From Streptomyces galbus (lineage in GTDB: Bacteria; Actinomycetota; Actinomycetes; Streptomycetales; Streptomycetaceae): DNA of 64,000 nucleotides. The stretch lies in NCBI RefSeq assembly GCF_005280195.1, contig NZ_SZPR01000017.1, positions 124,001 to 188,000 of the forward strand, written 5' to 3'. The translations under genes and the position numbers were made by a program. This document shows, one piece after another, positions 7,804 through 18,943 of this stretch (its first letter is position 1; every line of letters begins with the position of its first letter). Under the pieces are notes generated by a model that did not search any database, was not told the DNA's origin, and saw only the letters and a program-made list of their open reading frames with translations.

Positions 7804-9057
7804 TCAGGCTCCGGTGACCGAGGTCAGGTAGGCGGCCGTCTTCTCCGGCTCGTAGAAGAAGTTCTCGAAGTCGGCCGGGTCGTTGAAGGCGTTGGCGATG
7901 CGGTGGGCGACCGGGGGGAGCTGGCCCGCGGCGCCGAGGAGGTTCACGATGTGCTCCGGCGGCGGGGCGAGCATCGCGTTGGTCCACTTGGTGACGTGCT
8001 GGGCGGTGTCCCAGTAGCGGTCGAAGGTGGCCCGCATCCAGGTCTCGTCGAACTCCTTCTCGCCGTGCTCCAGGATCGAGGCCAGGTAGCTGGCGGCGCA
8101 CTTGGAGGCCGAGTTGGAGCCCTGGCCGGTGATCGGGTCGTTGGCGACGACGACGTCCGCGACGCCGAGGACCAGGCCGCCGCCGGGCAGCCGGCCGACC
8201 GGGTTGCGCACGGTCGGGGCGTAGCGGCCGGCCAGCGTGCCGCCCGCGTCGGTCAGTTCGACCTTGGTGGCCCGCGCGTACTCCCAGGGCGTGAACTTCT
8301 CCATCAGCTCCAGCGTGAGGGAGAGGTGCTCGCCGGGGTCCTTGACGCCCTGGAACACGTCGAGCGGGCCGCCCGGGATGCCCTCCCAGAACAGGATGTC
8401 CGCCCGGCCGGAGAGCGTGAGGGTCGGCATCACGAACAGCTCGCCCACGCCCGGCACCAGGTTGCAGCGCACGGCGTCCATGTCCGGGTGCTCCGGACGC
8501 GGGCCCAGGCCGTGCACGTAGGCCACCGCGAGGGCCCGCTGCGGCTCGCTGTACGGGGAGCGCTCGGGGTCGCGGGCGAACATCGACACCAGCTCGCCCT
8601 TGCCGGCCGAGACCAGCACGAGGTCGTAGGTGCGCGAGAAGTAGTCGAGGTCGGAGACGGCCGCGCCGTGGATCACGAGCTGGCCGCCGCGCTGGGCGAA
8701 GGTCTCCATCCAGCCGGCCATCTTCACCCGCTGGTCGACGGACTGCGCGTAGCCGTCCAGCTCGCCGACCCAGTCGATGGCGCGCTGGGTGGGGCCGGGG
8801 TCGTGCGAGCCGGGCGCCGCCACGGACACCCCGAGGCCCTCGATCTTCGGGGCCTGGGACTCCCAGAAGTTGAGCTGGAGGTCGCGCTCGTGCTGGAGCG
8901 CGGTGTGGAACATGCACTGCGTCGACATCACCCGGCCGGAGCGGATCTCGTCCGCCGTCCGGTTGGACATCAGGGTGACCTCGTACCCGTGCGACTGCAG
9001 GCCGAGGGCTATCTGGAGTCCGGACTGGCCGGCTCCGACGACGAGTATCTTCCGCAT
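7804..9057 (-). CDS. styrene-monooxygenase-like FAD oxidoreductase, last gene of the cvn operon
   Basis: A 417-residue flavoprotein of the StyA (styrene/indole monooxygenase oxygenase component) type. It opens with the dinucleotide-binding fold MRKILVVGAGQSGLQIALGL. The second FAD-contact region is GVADVVVANDPITGQGSNSA, the DP...GQG signature of group E flavin monooxygenases. Such enzymes need a separate flavin reductase; none lies adjacent, although the old yellow enzyme upstream is another flavoprotein. The gene starts 15 bases after cvnD, so it is probably cotranscribed with the conservon. A remnant of a paralogous C-terminus is present at 6416-6472. Confidence 0.85.
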   Translation of the reverse strand: MRKILVVGAGQSGLQIALGLQSHGYEVTLMSNRTADEIRSGRVMSTQCMFHTALQHERDLQLNFWESQAPKIEGLGVSVAAPGSHDPGPTQRAIDWVGELDGYAQSVDQRVKMAGWMETFAQRGGQLVIHGAAVSDLDYFSRTYDLVLVSAGKGELVSMFARDPERSPYSEPQRALAVAYVHGLGPRPEHPDMDAVRCNLVPGVGELFVMPTLTLSGRADILFWEGIPGGPLDVFQGVKDPGEHLSLTLELMEKFTPWEYARATKVELTDAGGTLAGRYAPTVRNPVGRLPGGGLVLGVADVVVANDPITGQGSNSASKCAASYLASILEHGEKEFDETWMRATFDRYWDTAQHVTKWTNAMLAPPPEHIVNLLGAAGQLPPVAHRIANAFNDPADFENFFYEPEKTAAYLTSVTGA

Positions 9058-9072
9058 GCGGGGTGTTGTCTC

Positions 9073-9720
9073 CTACTCGGGGGTTTCGTCGAGCGCGTGG
9101 CCGACGAGGGCCAGGAGGGTCTCGATCACCGAGATCCGGCGCCGCGCATCCATGATCATGACAGGTACGTGCGCGGGGATCGTCAGGGCCTCCCGCACGT
9201 CCTCCGGCTCGAAGAGCTCGCTGCCGTCGAAGTGGTTGACCGCGACGACGTACGGCAGCCCGCAGCTCTCGAAGTAGTCGAGCGCCGGGAAGCAGTCCTT
9301 CAGCCGGCGGGTGTCGGCCATCACGACCGCGCCTATCGCGCCGCGCACCAGGTCGTCCCACATGAACCAGAAGCGCTGCTGGCCGGGCGTGCCGAACAGG
9401 TAGAGCACCAGGTCGTCGTCGAGGGTGATGCGGCCGAAGTCCATGGCCACCGTGGTGGTCAGCTTCTGCGGCGTGGCGGTGAGGTCGTCGTGGTCCTCGC
9501 TCGCCTCGGTCATCAGCGCCTCCGTCTGGAGGGGCGTGATCTCCGAGACGGCGGTGACCAGCGTGGTCTTGCCGACGCCGAAGCCGCCGGCCACGACGAT
9601 CTTGGTCGCGATGGGGGCGCGGGTGCGGTCCGTCTGCCAGGCCATCAGGTTCTCGTCGGGCTCCACGACCTCGACGCGCGGGGAGACGCCGCGAGCGGCG
9701 TCAGAGACGACGGAGTCCAC
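9073..9720 (-). CDS. cvnD: conservon small GTPase-like protein CvnD
   Basis: A 215-residue Ras/MglA-like P-loop protein. The Walker A/G1 is GGFGVGKTT (residues about 45-53), the switch region contains DFGRI, and G3 is FGTPGQQRF. The G4 position reads AVNHFDG instead of the usual NKxD, which may relax guanine specificity. In conservons this protein acts downstream of the CvnA sensor with the CvnB roadblock protein and CvnC, in a membrane-associated complex compared to a eukaryotic G-protein system. It overlaps cvnC by 20 bases, so the two are translationally coupled. Confidence 0.93.
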   Translation of the reverse strand: MDSVVSDAARGVSPRVEVVEPDENLMAWQTDRTRAPIATKIVVAGGFGVGKTTLVTAVSEITPLQTEALMTEASEDHDDLTATPQKLTTTVAMDFGRITLDDDLVLYLFGTPGQQRFWFMWDDLVRGAIGAVVMADTRRLKDCFPALDYFESCGLPYVVAVNHFDGSELFEPEDVREALTIPAHVPVMIMDARRRISVIETLLALVGHALDETPE

Positions 9721-10132
9721 TCAGCACCCTTTCCAGCAGAGCCCGGTCCGGCCGGCCCGTGCCGTGACCGGTTCCCGTGCCGTACACCCTGATCTTTCCC
9801 TGGTCCGCGAGGTCGCTGAGCAGCACCCGGACCACGCCGAGCGGCATCTTCAGCAGCGCGGCGATCTCGGCCACCGTCCGCATGCGGCGGCACAGTTCGA
9901 CGATGGCCCGCATCTCCGGCATGACCGTCGTGCGCAGCGAGCCGTTCGTCAGTTCCTTGCGCTCCTCGGGGGCCTCCAGGGCCGCCACGAACGTCTCCAC
10001 CAGCAGTACGTGGCCGAAGCGGGTGCGGCCGCCGGTGAGCGAGTAGGGGCGCACCCGGGCCGGCTTGCGGTCGCCGCCGCGGACCGGGAGCTGGTTCCTG
10101 CCGCCCTGCGGCGGGGTGGGTCGCTCGGTCAT
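9701..10132 (-). CDS. cvnC: conservon protein CvnC (DUF742)
   Basis: A 143-residue protein matching the DUF742 family: RVRPYSLTGGRTRFG in the first third and a winged-helix-like C-terminal half (AEIAALLKMPLGVVRVLLSDL, followed by GKIRVY). DUF742 proteins accompany roadblock and Ras-like proteins in every conservon; their biochemical role is not established, though the C-terminal fold suggests protein or DNA contact. It shares ATGA with cvnB and overlaps cvnD by 20 bases. Confidence 0.92.
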   Translation of the reverse strand: MTERPTPPQGGRNQLPVRGGDRKPARVRPYSLTGGRTRFGHVLLVETFVAALEAPEERKELTNGSLRTTVMPEMRAIVELCRRMRTVAEIAALLKMPLGVVRVLLSDLADQGKIRVYGTGTGHGTGRPDRALLERVLSGLRRL

Positions 10133-10632
10133 CGGGTGCTCCCCGCCGACTGGGACTGCAGGGACTGGCGCAGCTCGCTGCGGAGTTCGGGCGTCAGCAC
10201 GTGGCCGGCGCGGCCCACGAACAGCGCCATGTGGTACGCCACCACGCTCATGTCGCAGTCCGCGGAGCCGTGGACCCCGAGCAGGGACCCGTCGCTGATC
10301 GACATGACGAACAGGCTGCCCTCGTCCATCGCGACCATCGTGTGCTTGACCCCGCCGAACTCCATGAGCTTGGCGGCGCCGACGGTCAGGCTGCCGATGC
10401 CCGAGACGATCGTCGCCAGGTCGGCGGCGGAGCCGCGCGGGCCGGCGGGTTTCGCCGCGCGGGCCTCGCGGGCCTCCTCGTTGCGGCCGGGGTCCGAGGA
10501 GAGCAGGAGCAGGCCGTCTGAGGAGACCACCGCGACCGACTGGATGCCCGGCACCTCCTCGACGAGATTGGTCAACAGCCAGTGCAGATTGCGTGCTTCA
10601 CTGCTCAGTCCGAAGGTACTGGGCGCGGTCAA
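10129..10632 (-). CDS. cvnB: conservon roadblock/LC7 protein CvnB
   Basis: A 167-residue roadblock/LC7-domain protein. LHWLLTNLVEEVPGIQSVAVVSSDGLLL is split here only to note the typical opening strand and helix; the second half includes GSLFVMSISDGSLLGVHGS. The family is known as a GTPase-activating or scaffold partner of MglA/Ras-like GTPases, consistent with cvnD two genes downstream. Start and stop codons overlap those of cvnA and cvnC by four bases each, indicating one coupled transcript. Confidence 0.93.
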   Translation of the reverse strand: MTAPSTFGLSSEARNLHWLLTNLVEEVPGIQSVAVVSSDGLLLLSSDPGRNEEAREARAAKPAGPRGSAADLATIVSGIGSLTVGAAKLMEFGGVKHTMVAMDEGSLFVMSISDGSLLGVHGSADCDMSVVAYHMALFVGRAGHVLTPELRSELRQSLQSQSAGSTR

Positions 10633-13454
10633 CTGCTTGCCTCCTCGACTGTGCCCCCCGTGGTGTCCTCGGCATGTACGGCCCGGTCGGCGCGTTGCGT
10701 GAGCTCGGCCTCGGCGTCCCGGTAGCCGGCCTGCGCGCCCGTGCGGAAGCCGCCGAGTCTGCGGCGCAGGGCGTCCGCGTCGACGGACGCGGTGCGCTGG
10801 CGCGGGGCCTGGGCCGGAGCGGTGATCCTGGGGGTGCGCTTGGGAAGTCCCTTGGCGGTGACGGGGTCGTCCTCGTCGGCGGGCGGGCCGTCGGCGGTGC
10901 GGCCGTGCTCGGCCTCGGCCGCCGCCCCGGTGTCCCCCTCGTCCTCGGCGTCGCCGGGCGCCGGGTCCGTGCCGTGCGGCGCCCGCGCGTGCGGGTGCTC
11001 GGCGGCCATGGACTCGGGGACCCGCGCGGTGCGGTGGCCCTCGTCCGCCTCCCGGCCGGGTGCCGCGCCGGTGTCCGGCTCGGCCTCCTGCCGGGTCTCC
11101 TCACCGGTCTCCTGCCCGGTCTCCGGCTCGGCCTCGGCGTCCTCGGACGCGTCCGGGAGCAGGAGTTCCATCGTGGTCTCGGCCGCGGTCTCCTTCGGCT
11201 TCACGGGGGCGTCGCGCGCCGCCTTCTCGGCCAGGGCCACCAGGGGGTCGGGGTGGGTACGGCCGTGCAGGACGTTGGAGTTGGCCTCCGCGTCGGCGCC
11301 GGGCAGGGAGAACGTCTGGGTGCCGGACGCGCTGTGCGCGGCCGGCGGCACCGCGGCCGCCGGGGCCGTGGCGAGCAGTCCGGTGGGCAGGACGACGACC
11401 GCCGCGATGCCGCCCTGCTTCTGGTCGCGGAGCTGCACCCGCACCCCGTGCCGGTGCGCGAGGCGGGCCACGACGTACAGGCCGAGGCCGAGCCCCTCCT
11501 CGCCCTCCTGGTCGTACGGCGACTCCGGGTCGAAGGCGGACAGGCGGGCGTTGAGGCGGGTCAGGCGCTCCTCGGTCATGCCGATGCCCTCGTCCTGGAC
11601 GGAGAGCATCACCTCGCCGTTCTCCAGGAGCCAGCCGGAGACCTCGACGGGCAGGTCCGGCGGCGAGAACGAGGTGGCGTTCTCCAGGAGTTCGGCGAGC
11701 AGGTGGCTCAGGTCGTCCGCGGCGAAGCCGACCAGGTGGGCGTGCGGCGGCAGGGCGGCGATGCGGACGCGTTCGTAGCGCTCGATCTCGCTGACCGCGG
11801 CGCGGACCACGTCGACCAGCGGGACCGGGCCCGGGTGCTGCTGGACGTGCTCGGTGCCGGCCAGCACTAGGAGGTTCTCGCTGTGCCGGCGCATGACGGT
11901 GGCGAAGTGGTCGAGCTTGAACAGCGTGGCGAGCCGCTCGGGGTCCTGCTCGCGCTCCTCCAGGCCCTCGATGACCGAGAGCTGGCGCTCCACCAGGCCG
12001 AGGGTGCGCAGCGCGAGGTTGACGAACGTGCCGCCGATGGCGGTGCGCAGCCGCTCGAGCTGGGCGGCGGAGTCGGCGAGTTCGGCGCGCAGTTCCTCGC
12101 GGGCGTCGGCCATCTTCTGCCGCTGCCCGACCAGGTGCTTGCGGTCGGCCTCCAGGGTGGCGATGCGCTCGTGCAGGGAGACCGCGTGCGCGTGCAGGGC
12201 GTTGACGGAGCGGACGACCTGGGCGAACTCGTCGTTGCGGCCGGTGAACTTCACCGGCTCCTGCGCGGTGGGGTCCTCCGCCTCGGCCAGCCGTGCCGTG
12301 CCGCGCCGGACCGCCGAGAGGGGGCGGGTGAGGCTGCGGGCCATGGCGGTGGCGACGCCGACCGCGACCAGCATCAGCGCACCGAGGACGGCGATCCGGA
12401 TCTCCAGCGCGGTGACATCGTCGTCACGCAACGCCGCGAGGTCCTTGGTGCGACGGTCGTAGAGGGAGGACTCCACGCCGCGCATCAGGTCGATGCGGGC
12501 GGACAGCGCCGCGTCCAGCTTCTCGGTGCCGGTGTCGAGGTCGTCGTCGCTCAGCTCGGGCTGGTCGGTGAGGGTGGCGAGGTACTTCTCGGCGGACTCC
12601 ACCTCGCCGCCGGTGACCGTGGAGTCGAAGGAGTCGACGGCCTCCCTGGGGGCGGTCGCGCGGAAGTCGGCGAGGGCCGCGTCGGAGCGCAGCCGGGCCT
12701 GCTGGGCGGCGGCGGTGAGCGCGTCGCGCTGCTTGCCGTCGGCCTTGGAGGAGGTCCGGGAGGTGCTGGTGCCGCCGGTGGCGGGGTCGTAGACGCTCTC
12801 CGTGGACGAGGGCACGTTCAGGGCGGCGAGCAGCAGCCCGCGGGCGGCGGACGCCTGCTGCACGGCGGTGTCCAGTTCGGCGAGCGCGTACGCGCCGGAG
12901 CCCGCCCGGGAGGGCGTCTGCTCGGCCAGGTCCTGGGCGAGCCGGTGCAGTTCGGTGATGGCGGCCGAGTACGCCTGGTGCGCTTCCAGGGCGGTGCTCT
13001 GGCCGGTGAGGGCCGCGCGGCGCACGGCGGCGATGCCGTCGAGGTCCTCGCGCAGGTCCGCCGGGGTGTCGCTGTCGGCGCGCAGGTCGTCGACCTGGCG
13101 GTCCACGCGGGCGCTGCTCTGCTCCGAGGGCGCCGCGGACTTGGGGCGGCCCGCCGCGAGGTAGGAGGTCACCTCGTCGCGTTCGTCGGCGAGCGACTGG
13201 GCGAGCGCGAGGGCGTCCTCGGTCTGCTCGGCCAGGGTCACCAGGTCCTGGGAGTCCTTCACCTGCCCGGAGGCGGCGAGGAGCGAGGGGGCGCCCGCGC
13301 CGACGACGGCCGCGGCCACCACGGCCACCGCGACGATCAGACGGTTGCGCACGTGGGTCGGACGGCCCTTGCCGACGGGGGTCTGCGCCTGCCCCTCGGG
13401 GGCCGACTGCCTGCCTGTGCGCCGAGGCCGCTTTTTCTGCACCGGTGCTCGCAT
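10629..13454 (-). CDS. cvnA: conservon sensor histidine-kinase-like protein CvnA
   Basis: A 941-residue membrane sensor. A basic tail precedes TM1 (about 38-62), followed by a nitrate/nitrite-sensor-like extracellular helical domain to about residue 345, TM2 (IRIAVLGALMLVAVGVATAM), a HAMP domain (SLTRPLSAVRRGTARLAEAE), a coiled coil, and a degenerate dimerisation segment with FKLDHFATVMRRHSENLLVL in place of an HExxP H-box. A GHKL ATPase follows: N-box ELLENATSFSPP, G1 DEGIGM, G2 GLGLGLYVVARLA. The last 250 residues are acidic, Pro-rich and probably disordered. The start is ambiguous between ATG 13454 and a GTG 12 bases inside. It probably signals through CvnB-D rather than a response regulator. 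Confidence 0.92.
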   Translation of the reverse strand: MRAPVQKKRPRRTGRQSAPEGQAQTPVGKGRPTHVRNRLIVAVAVVAAAVVGAGAPSLLAASGQVKDSQDLVTLAEQTEDALALAQSLADERDEVTSYLAAGRPKSAAPSEQSSARVDRQVDDLRADSDTPADLREDLDGIAAVRRAALTGQSTALEAHQAYSAAITELHRLAQDLAEQTPSRAGSGAYALAELDTAVQQASAARGLLLAALNVPSSTESVYDPATGGTSTSRTSSKADGKQRDALTAAAQQARLRSDAALADFRATAPREAVDSFDSTVTGGEVESAEKYLATLTDQPELSDDDLDTGTEKLDAALSARIDLMRGVESSLYDRRTKDLAALRDDDVTALEIRIAVLGALMLVAVGVATAMARSLTRPLSAVRRGTARLAEAEDPTAQEPVKFTGRNDEFAQVVRSVNALHAHAVSLHERIATLEADRKHLVGQRQKMADAREELRAELADSAAQLERLRTAIGGTFVNLALRTLGLVERQLSVIEGLEEREQDPERLATLFKLDHFATVMRRHSENLLVLAGTEHVQQHPGPVPLVDVVRAAVSEIERYERVRIAALPPHAHLVGFAADDLSHLLAELLENATSFSPPDLPVEVSGWLLENGEVMLSVQDEGIGMTEERLTRLNARLSAFDPESPYDQEGEEGLGLGLYVVARLAHRHGVRVQLRDQKQGGIAAVVVLPTGLLATAPAAAVPPAAHSASGTQTFSLPGADAEANSNVLHGRTHPDPLVALAEKAARDAPVKPKETAAETTMELLLPDASEDAEAEPETGQETGEETRQEAEPDTGAAPGREADEGHRTARVPESMAAEHPHARAPHGTDPAPGDAEDEGDTGAAAEAEHGRTADGPPADEDDPVTAKGLPKRTPRITAPAQAPRQRTASVDADALRRRLGGFRTGAQAGYRDAEAELTQRADRAVHAEDTTGGTVEEASS

Positions 13455-13817
13455 TCCTGACTCGTGTACCCATCGGGTCCGGGTGACGCTCCGTCAAAGA
13501 GCGCCCACGCCCGGTACGGTTCCGGTTCCCGACCCTCCCAGTGCCGGTGGGCGGTCATCGCTCATCGCCTGCGCCGCCACCCGAAGGAGTGAACATCGGA
13601 GGGGAGTTGGCGGGCAAGTTCCTCTGGCGCGTGCGACGGCCTTGCCCCGCGGGCCGGTTGGACGTCTGCGGCGGGCTTTGGCAATATTCGCCGCCACGTC
13701 TTCCCGGAGCCCTGCATTCCCGCCCAAAACCGGCGCCTGACCTGCGCCGGTGCGCCCGGCGGGCAGCGGATGCAAGCCTTTCGCGGGGGCTGTGAAGACG
13801 TCGTGCAGACTGGCCGG
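13455..13817. other. intergenic region between divergent cvnA and phosphatase gene
   Basis: A region of 363 bases with no convincing gene. It must hold the cvn operon promoter on the minus strand and the promoter for the gene at 13818. A local drop in GC (GGCAATATTC near 13680) is the most promoter-like patch, but no clear -35/-10 pair was found. Confidence 0.4.
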
Positions 13818-14606
13818 ATGCATACGGAACTCGTCTCGGAGCCCGGGGACGCCTCCTGCCCCAACGAGGACTTCGCGAGTGTCGGGCTTCCCGCCTCCGG
13901 GCAGGGCGGTTCGCTCGTCGTCCTCGACGGCGTGACTCCGCCGAGGAGCGCGACGGGCTGTCTGCATTCGGTCCCCTGGTTCACGGCGCGGCTGGGCGGG
14001 GCCCTGACCGAACTGACCGTTTCACTCCCGGATGTTCCCCTGGCCGAGGCCCTGTCCCTCGCCATCTCCCGTACCGCCGCGGCCCACGCGGACACCTGTG
14101 ACCTTTCTCACCCGCGGACGCCGCAGGCAACCGTGGCCGTCGCGCGCTGGTCAGGGGACGCGGTGGAGTACCTGGTGCTGTCCGACTGCGTCCTGCTGCT
14201 GGAGGCGCCCGACGGCGCGGTCACCCCGGTGCTCGACGACCGGCTCGCCCGGCTGCCCCGCGCGCTGCTCAGGAGCGACGCGGTCGTGGACACCCGGGTG
14301 CGCAACAAGGAGGGCGGGTTCTTCACCGCGGCCGCCGACCCGGCGGTGGCGGCGCGGGCGGTGACCGGGACCCTCCCCCGGGACCGGGTCCGCGCGCTGG
14401 CCGGGCTGTCGGACGGTGCGGCGCGCTGGACGGAGATGTTCCACGAGGGCGACTGGACGGACCTGTTCGGCCTGGTCCGCGAGGAGGGCGCCCGCGCGCT
14501 GGTGCGGCGGGTGCGGGAACGGGAGCGGGCCGACCGGGACGGCCGCGCCTTCCTGGGCCGCGGCAAGATCCACGACGACGCGACGGTGGTGCTCGCGCGG
14601 CTGTGA
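13818..14606 (+). CDS. PP2C-like serine/threonine phosphatase domain protein
   Basis: A 262-residue soluble protein starting at ATG 13818 (MHTELVSEPGDASCPNEDF); an in-frame start at 13770 lacks family-like sequence. It resembles a PP2C fold, with NEDF near the N-terminus, the metal-site DG in VVLDGVTPP, a central YLVLSDCVLLL strand, and the C-terminal DDATVVLARL that ends many PP2C domains. Several PP2C metal ligands are not obvious, so it may be a divergent or inactive member. It is transcribed away from the cvn operon; any functional link is inference. Confidence 0.72.
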   Translation: MHTELVSEPGDASCPNEDFASVGLPASGQGGSLVVLDGVTPPRSATGCLHSVPWFTARLGGALTELTVSLPDVPLAEALSLAISRTAAAHADTCDLSHPRTPQATVAVARWSGDAVEYLVLSDCVLLLEAPDGAVTPVLDDRLARLPRALLRSDAVVDTRVRNKEGGFFTAAADPAVAARAVTGTLPRDRVRALAGLSDGAARWTEMFHEGDWTDLFGLVREEGARALVRRVRERERADRDGRAFLGRGKIHDDATVVLARL

Positions 14607-14651
14607 GGCGGGCTCCTCGTCGGGCCGGCCGTCAAGGGCGGCTTCCGGGAG

Positions 14652-15155
14652 CTACTTCTCCATGACCCGGTTGAGCTGGTGCAGCAGGCGGGCCAGCTCC
14701 GCGACCTCGCGGCGGTCCCAGTGGGCGAGCTGGCTGACGTAGCGGGCGCGGCGGGCCTCGCGCACGCGGCCGACCCGGGAGCGCCCCTCCTCGGTGAGGT
14801 CGACCAGCCAGGCGCGGCCGTCGGCGGGGTCGGGTTCGCGGGCGAGCAGGCCCAGTTCCTCCAGGGCGCGGAGCTGGCGGGACATGGTCGCCTTGCCGAC
14901 GCCGATGTAGGCGGCCAGTTCGGTGGCGCGCTGGCGGCCCAGCTCGTCCAGCCGGATGAGCAGGCCGTACGCGGCGGGCTCCAGGTCGGGGTGCACCTCG
15001 CGGGCCATCTCCCCCTGGCTGGCCCGGGCGCGCCGCAGCAGCACCGTCAACTCCCGTTCCAGCGACAGGAACTCGGGGTCCGCGCCGCCGGCCGGGCCGC
15101 CCCGTCGTGCGGCGCCGTCCGCCGCGTCCTTCGCGTCGCCGTTCGCGTCGTGCAC
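14652..15155 (-). CDS. MarR family transcriptional regulator
   Basis: A 167-residue winged-helix regulator from GTG 15155, chosen because CAGGGG lies about nine bases upstream; the open frame continues further only as non-coding sequence. The MarR core is present: PAAYGLLIRLDE, the HTH RATELAAYIGVGKATMSRQL, and the wing REPDPADGRAWLVDLTEEG. A disordered acidic/Gly tail of about 25 residues precedes the domain. It diverges from the GH25 lysozyme gene at 15409 and could control it, but no operator was identified. Confidence 0.87.
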   Translation of the reverse strand: MHDANGDAKDAADGAARRGGPAGGADPEFLSLERELTVLLRRARASQGEMAREVHPDLEPAAYGLLIRLDELGRQRATELAAYIGVGKATMSRQLRALEELGLLAREPDPADGRAWLVDLTEEGRSRVGRVREARRARYVSQLAHWDRREVAELARLLHQLNRVMEK

Positions 15156-15408
15156 GTCAGCACCCCTGCCCGGTTTCCCGTACCTGAAAGTTTCCGCCAC
15201 TGCCGGCCATCGCCCCAGCTCCGCCAGTATTTCGCAGGCGTAGACCAACGGCAGCCTCCGGACCCCCTTCTCAGCGGCCGTTCTACGTGCGTAGCGTCGT
15301 CGACGCGGCCCCATCCTGGCATGCCCACGCCATACACGCCCGGACGGGTGACCGCGCACCGCTCGGCACGAGATCCGCGTTCCCCCCACCACTCCCCGGA
15401 GGTACGTC

Positions 15409-16242
15409 ATGCCCGTGCGCAGACCCGGCGCCACCCCCACGAGACCGGCCGCCGCCGTCCTGGCGGCGACCCTCGCCGCCCTCACCGCCCTGCTCCTGCC
15501 CGCCTCCCCCGCCTCCGCCTCCGCGGCCGCCGTCCCCGCCCGCGGCTCCGCCGAGATGGGTGCGGGCGTCCTCGCCCACGACGGGCAGAGCGGCACCCCG
15601 GTCCCCGGCGACGCCACCCAGACGGAGGGCGTCGACGTCTCCGCCCACCAGGGCAACGTCGCCTGGTCCACGCTGTGGGCCGGCGGGGTGCGCTGGGCGT
15701 ACACGAAGGCGACCGAAGGCACGTACTACCAGAACACCTCCTTCACCCAGCAGTACAACGGCTCCTACGACGTCGGCATGATCCGCGGCTCGTACCACTT
15801 CGCGACCCCGGACACCACCGGCGGGGCCACCCAGGCCAACTACTTCGTGGACCACGGCGGCGGCTGGTCCCGGGACGGCCGGACCCTGCCCGGCGTCCTC
15901 GACATCGAGTGGAACCCGTACGGCGCGGCCTGCTACGGCAAGACGCAGAGCGGGATGGTGACCTGGATCCGCGACTTCCTCACCCAGTACCGGGCCCGCA
16001 CCGGCCGCGACGCCGTCATCTACACGGCCACGAGCTGGTGGACCCAGTGCACGGGCAACTACGGCGGCTTCGCCGCCACCAACCCGCTGTGGATCGCCCG
16101 CTACGCCGCCGACCCGGGCACCCTCCCGGCCGGCTGGGACTACTACACGATGTGGCAGTACACCTCCACCGGCCCGACGGTCGGCGACCACGACAAGTTC
16201 AACGGGGCCCTGGACCGCGTCCAGGCCCTGGCGAACGGCTGA
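15409..16242 (+). CDS. secreted GH25 lysozyme (cellosyl-like N-acetylmuramidase)
   Basis: A 277-residue exported enzyme with a long Ala/Leu-rich signal peptide (about residues 1-38, ending ASPASASA). The mature part is one glycoside hydrolase 25 domain: GVDVSAHQG (Asp76 region), KATEGTYYQN, and the catalytic pair in LDIEWN (Asp165, Glu167), ending with MWQYTSTGPTVGDHDKFNG. The family cleaves the beta-1,4 bond between MurNAc and GlcNAc; the S. coelicolor relative cellosyl also attacks 6-O-acetylated muramic acid. ATG 15409 follows GGAGG at a good distance. It probably serves in competitor lysis or wall turnover. Confidence 0.92.
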   Translation: MPVRRPGATPTRPAAAVLAATLAALTALLLPASPASASAAAVPARGSAEMGAGVLAHDGQSGTPVPGDATQTEGVDVSAHQGNVAWSTLWAGGVRWAYTKATEGTYYQNTSFTQQYNGSYDVGMIRGSYHFATPDTTGGATQANYFVDHGGGWSRDGRTLPGVLDIEWNPYGAACYGKTQSGMVTWIRDFLTQYRARTGRDAVIYTATSWWTQCTGNYGGFAATNPLWIARYAADPGTLPAGWDYYTMWQYTSTGPTVGDHDKFNGALDRVQALANG

Positions 16243-16303
16243 GGGCCGCGCGCCGACCGGCGGCCGACGGTACCGGCCGCGAGGGTGGCCGGCCGGCACC
16301 GGG

Positions 16304-16337
16304 AAGGCCCGGGCCCCCGCACGGGGACCCGGGCCTT
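16304..16337. terminator. bidirectional terminator between lysozyme and lon genes
   Basis: AAGGCCCGGG (16304-16313) pairs perfectly with CCCGGGCCTT (16328-16337), and the stem continues inward through CCCC/GGGG. It sits between the two convergent genes and can serve both. Confidence 0.65.
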
Positions 16338-16357
16338 GCGCGGGCCGGCCGCCCCCG

Positions 16358-18790
<2,433 letters not shown>

Positions 18791-18812
18791 GATCTCCCCT
18801 TCGGCAGTCAAG

Positions 18813-18831
18813 TTGAGTTATGCCGACTCAA
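18813..18831 (-). promoter_or_regulatory. HAIR element (HspR operator) upstream of lon
   Basis: TTGAGT (18813-18818), seven bases, ACTCAA (18826-18831). This matches the HAIR consensus CTTGAGT-N7-ACTCAAG except at the outermost base of each arm. It lies 22 bases upstream of the lon start codon. HspR is the DnaK-operon repressor, so lon here should be heat-inducible together with dnaK and clpB. Confidence 0.85.
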
Positions 18832-18943
18832 TGCACGTGAGCCCCCGAATGTTCCCGGCGCCGTGTTCGCTCTGAGCGATCAAGGGTGGGGAAGGGGGCG
18901 AGCGGGCGCATATCGTCAGCGCCGTAAGAGGTGAAAAGGCTCT

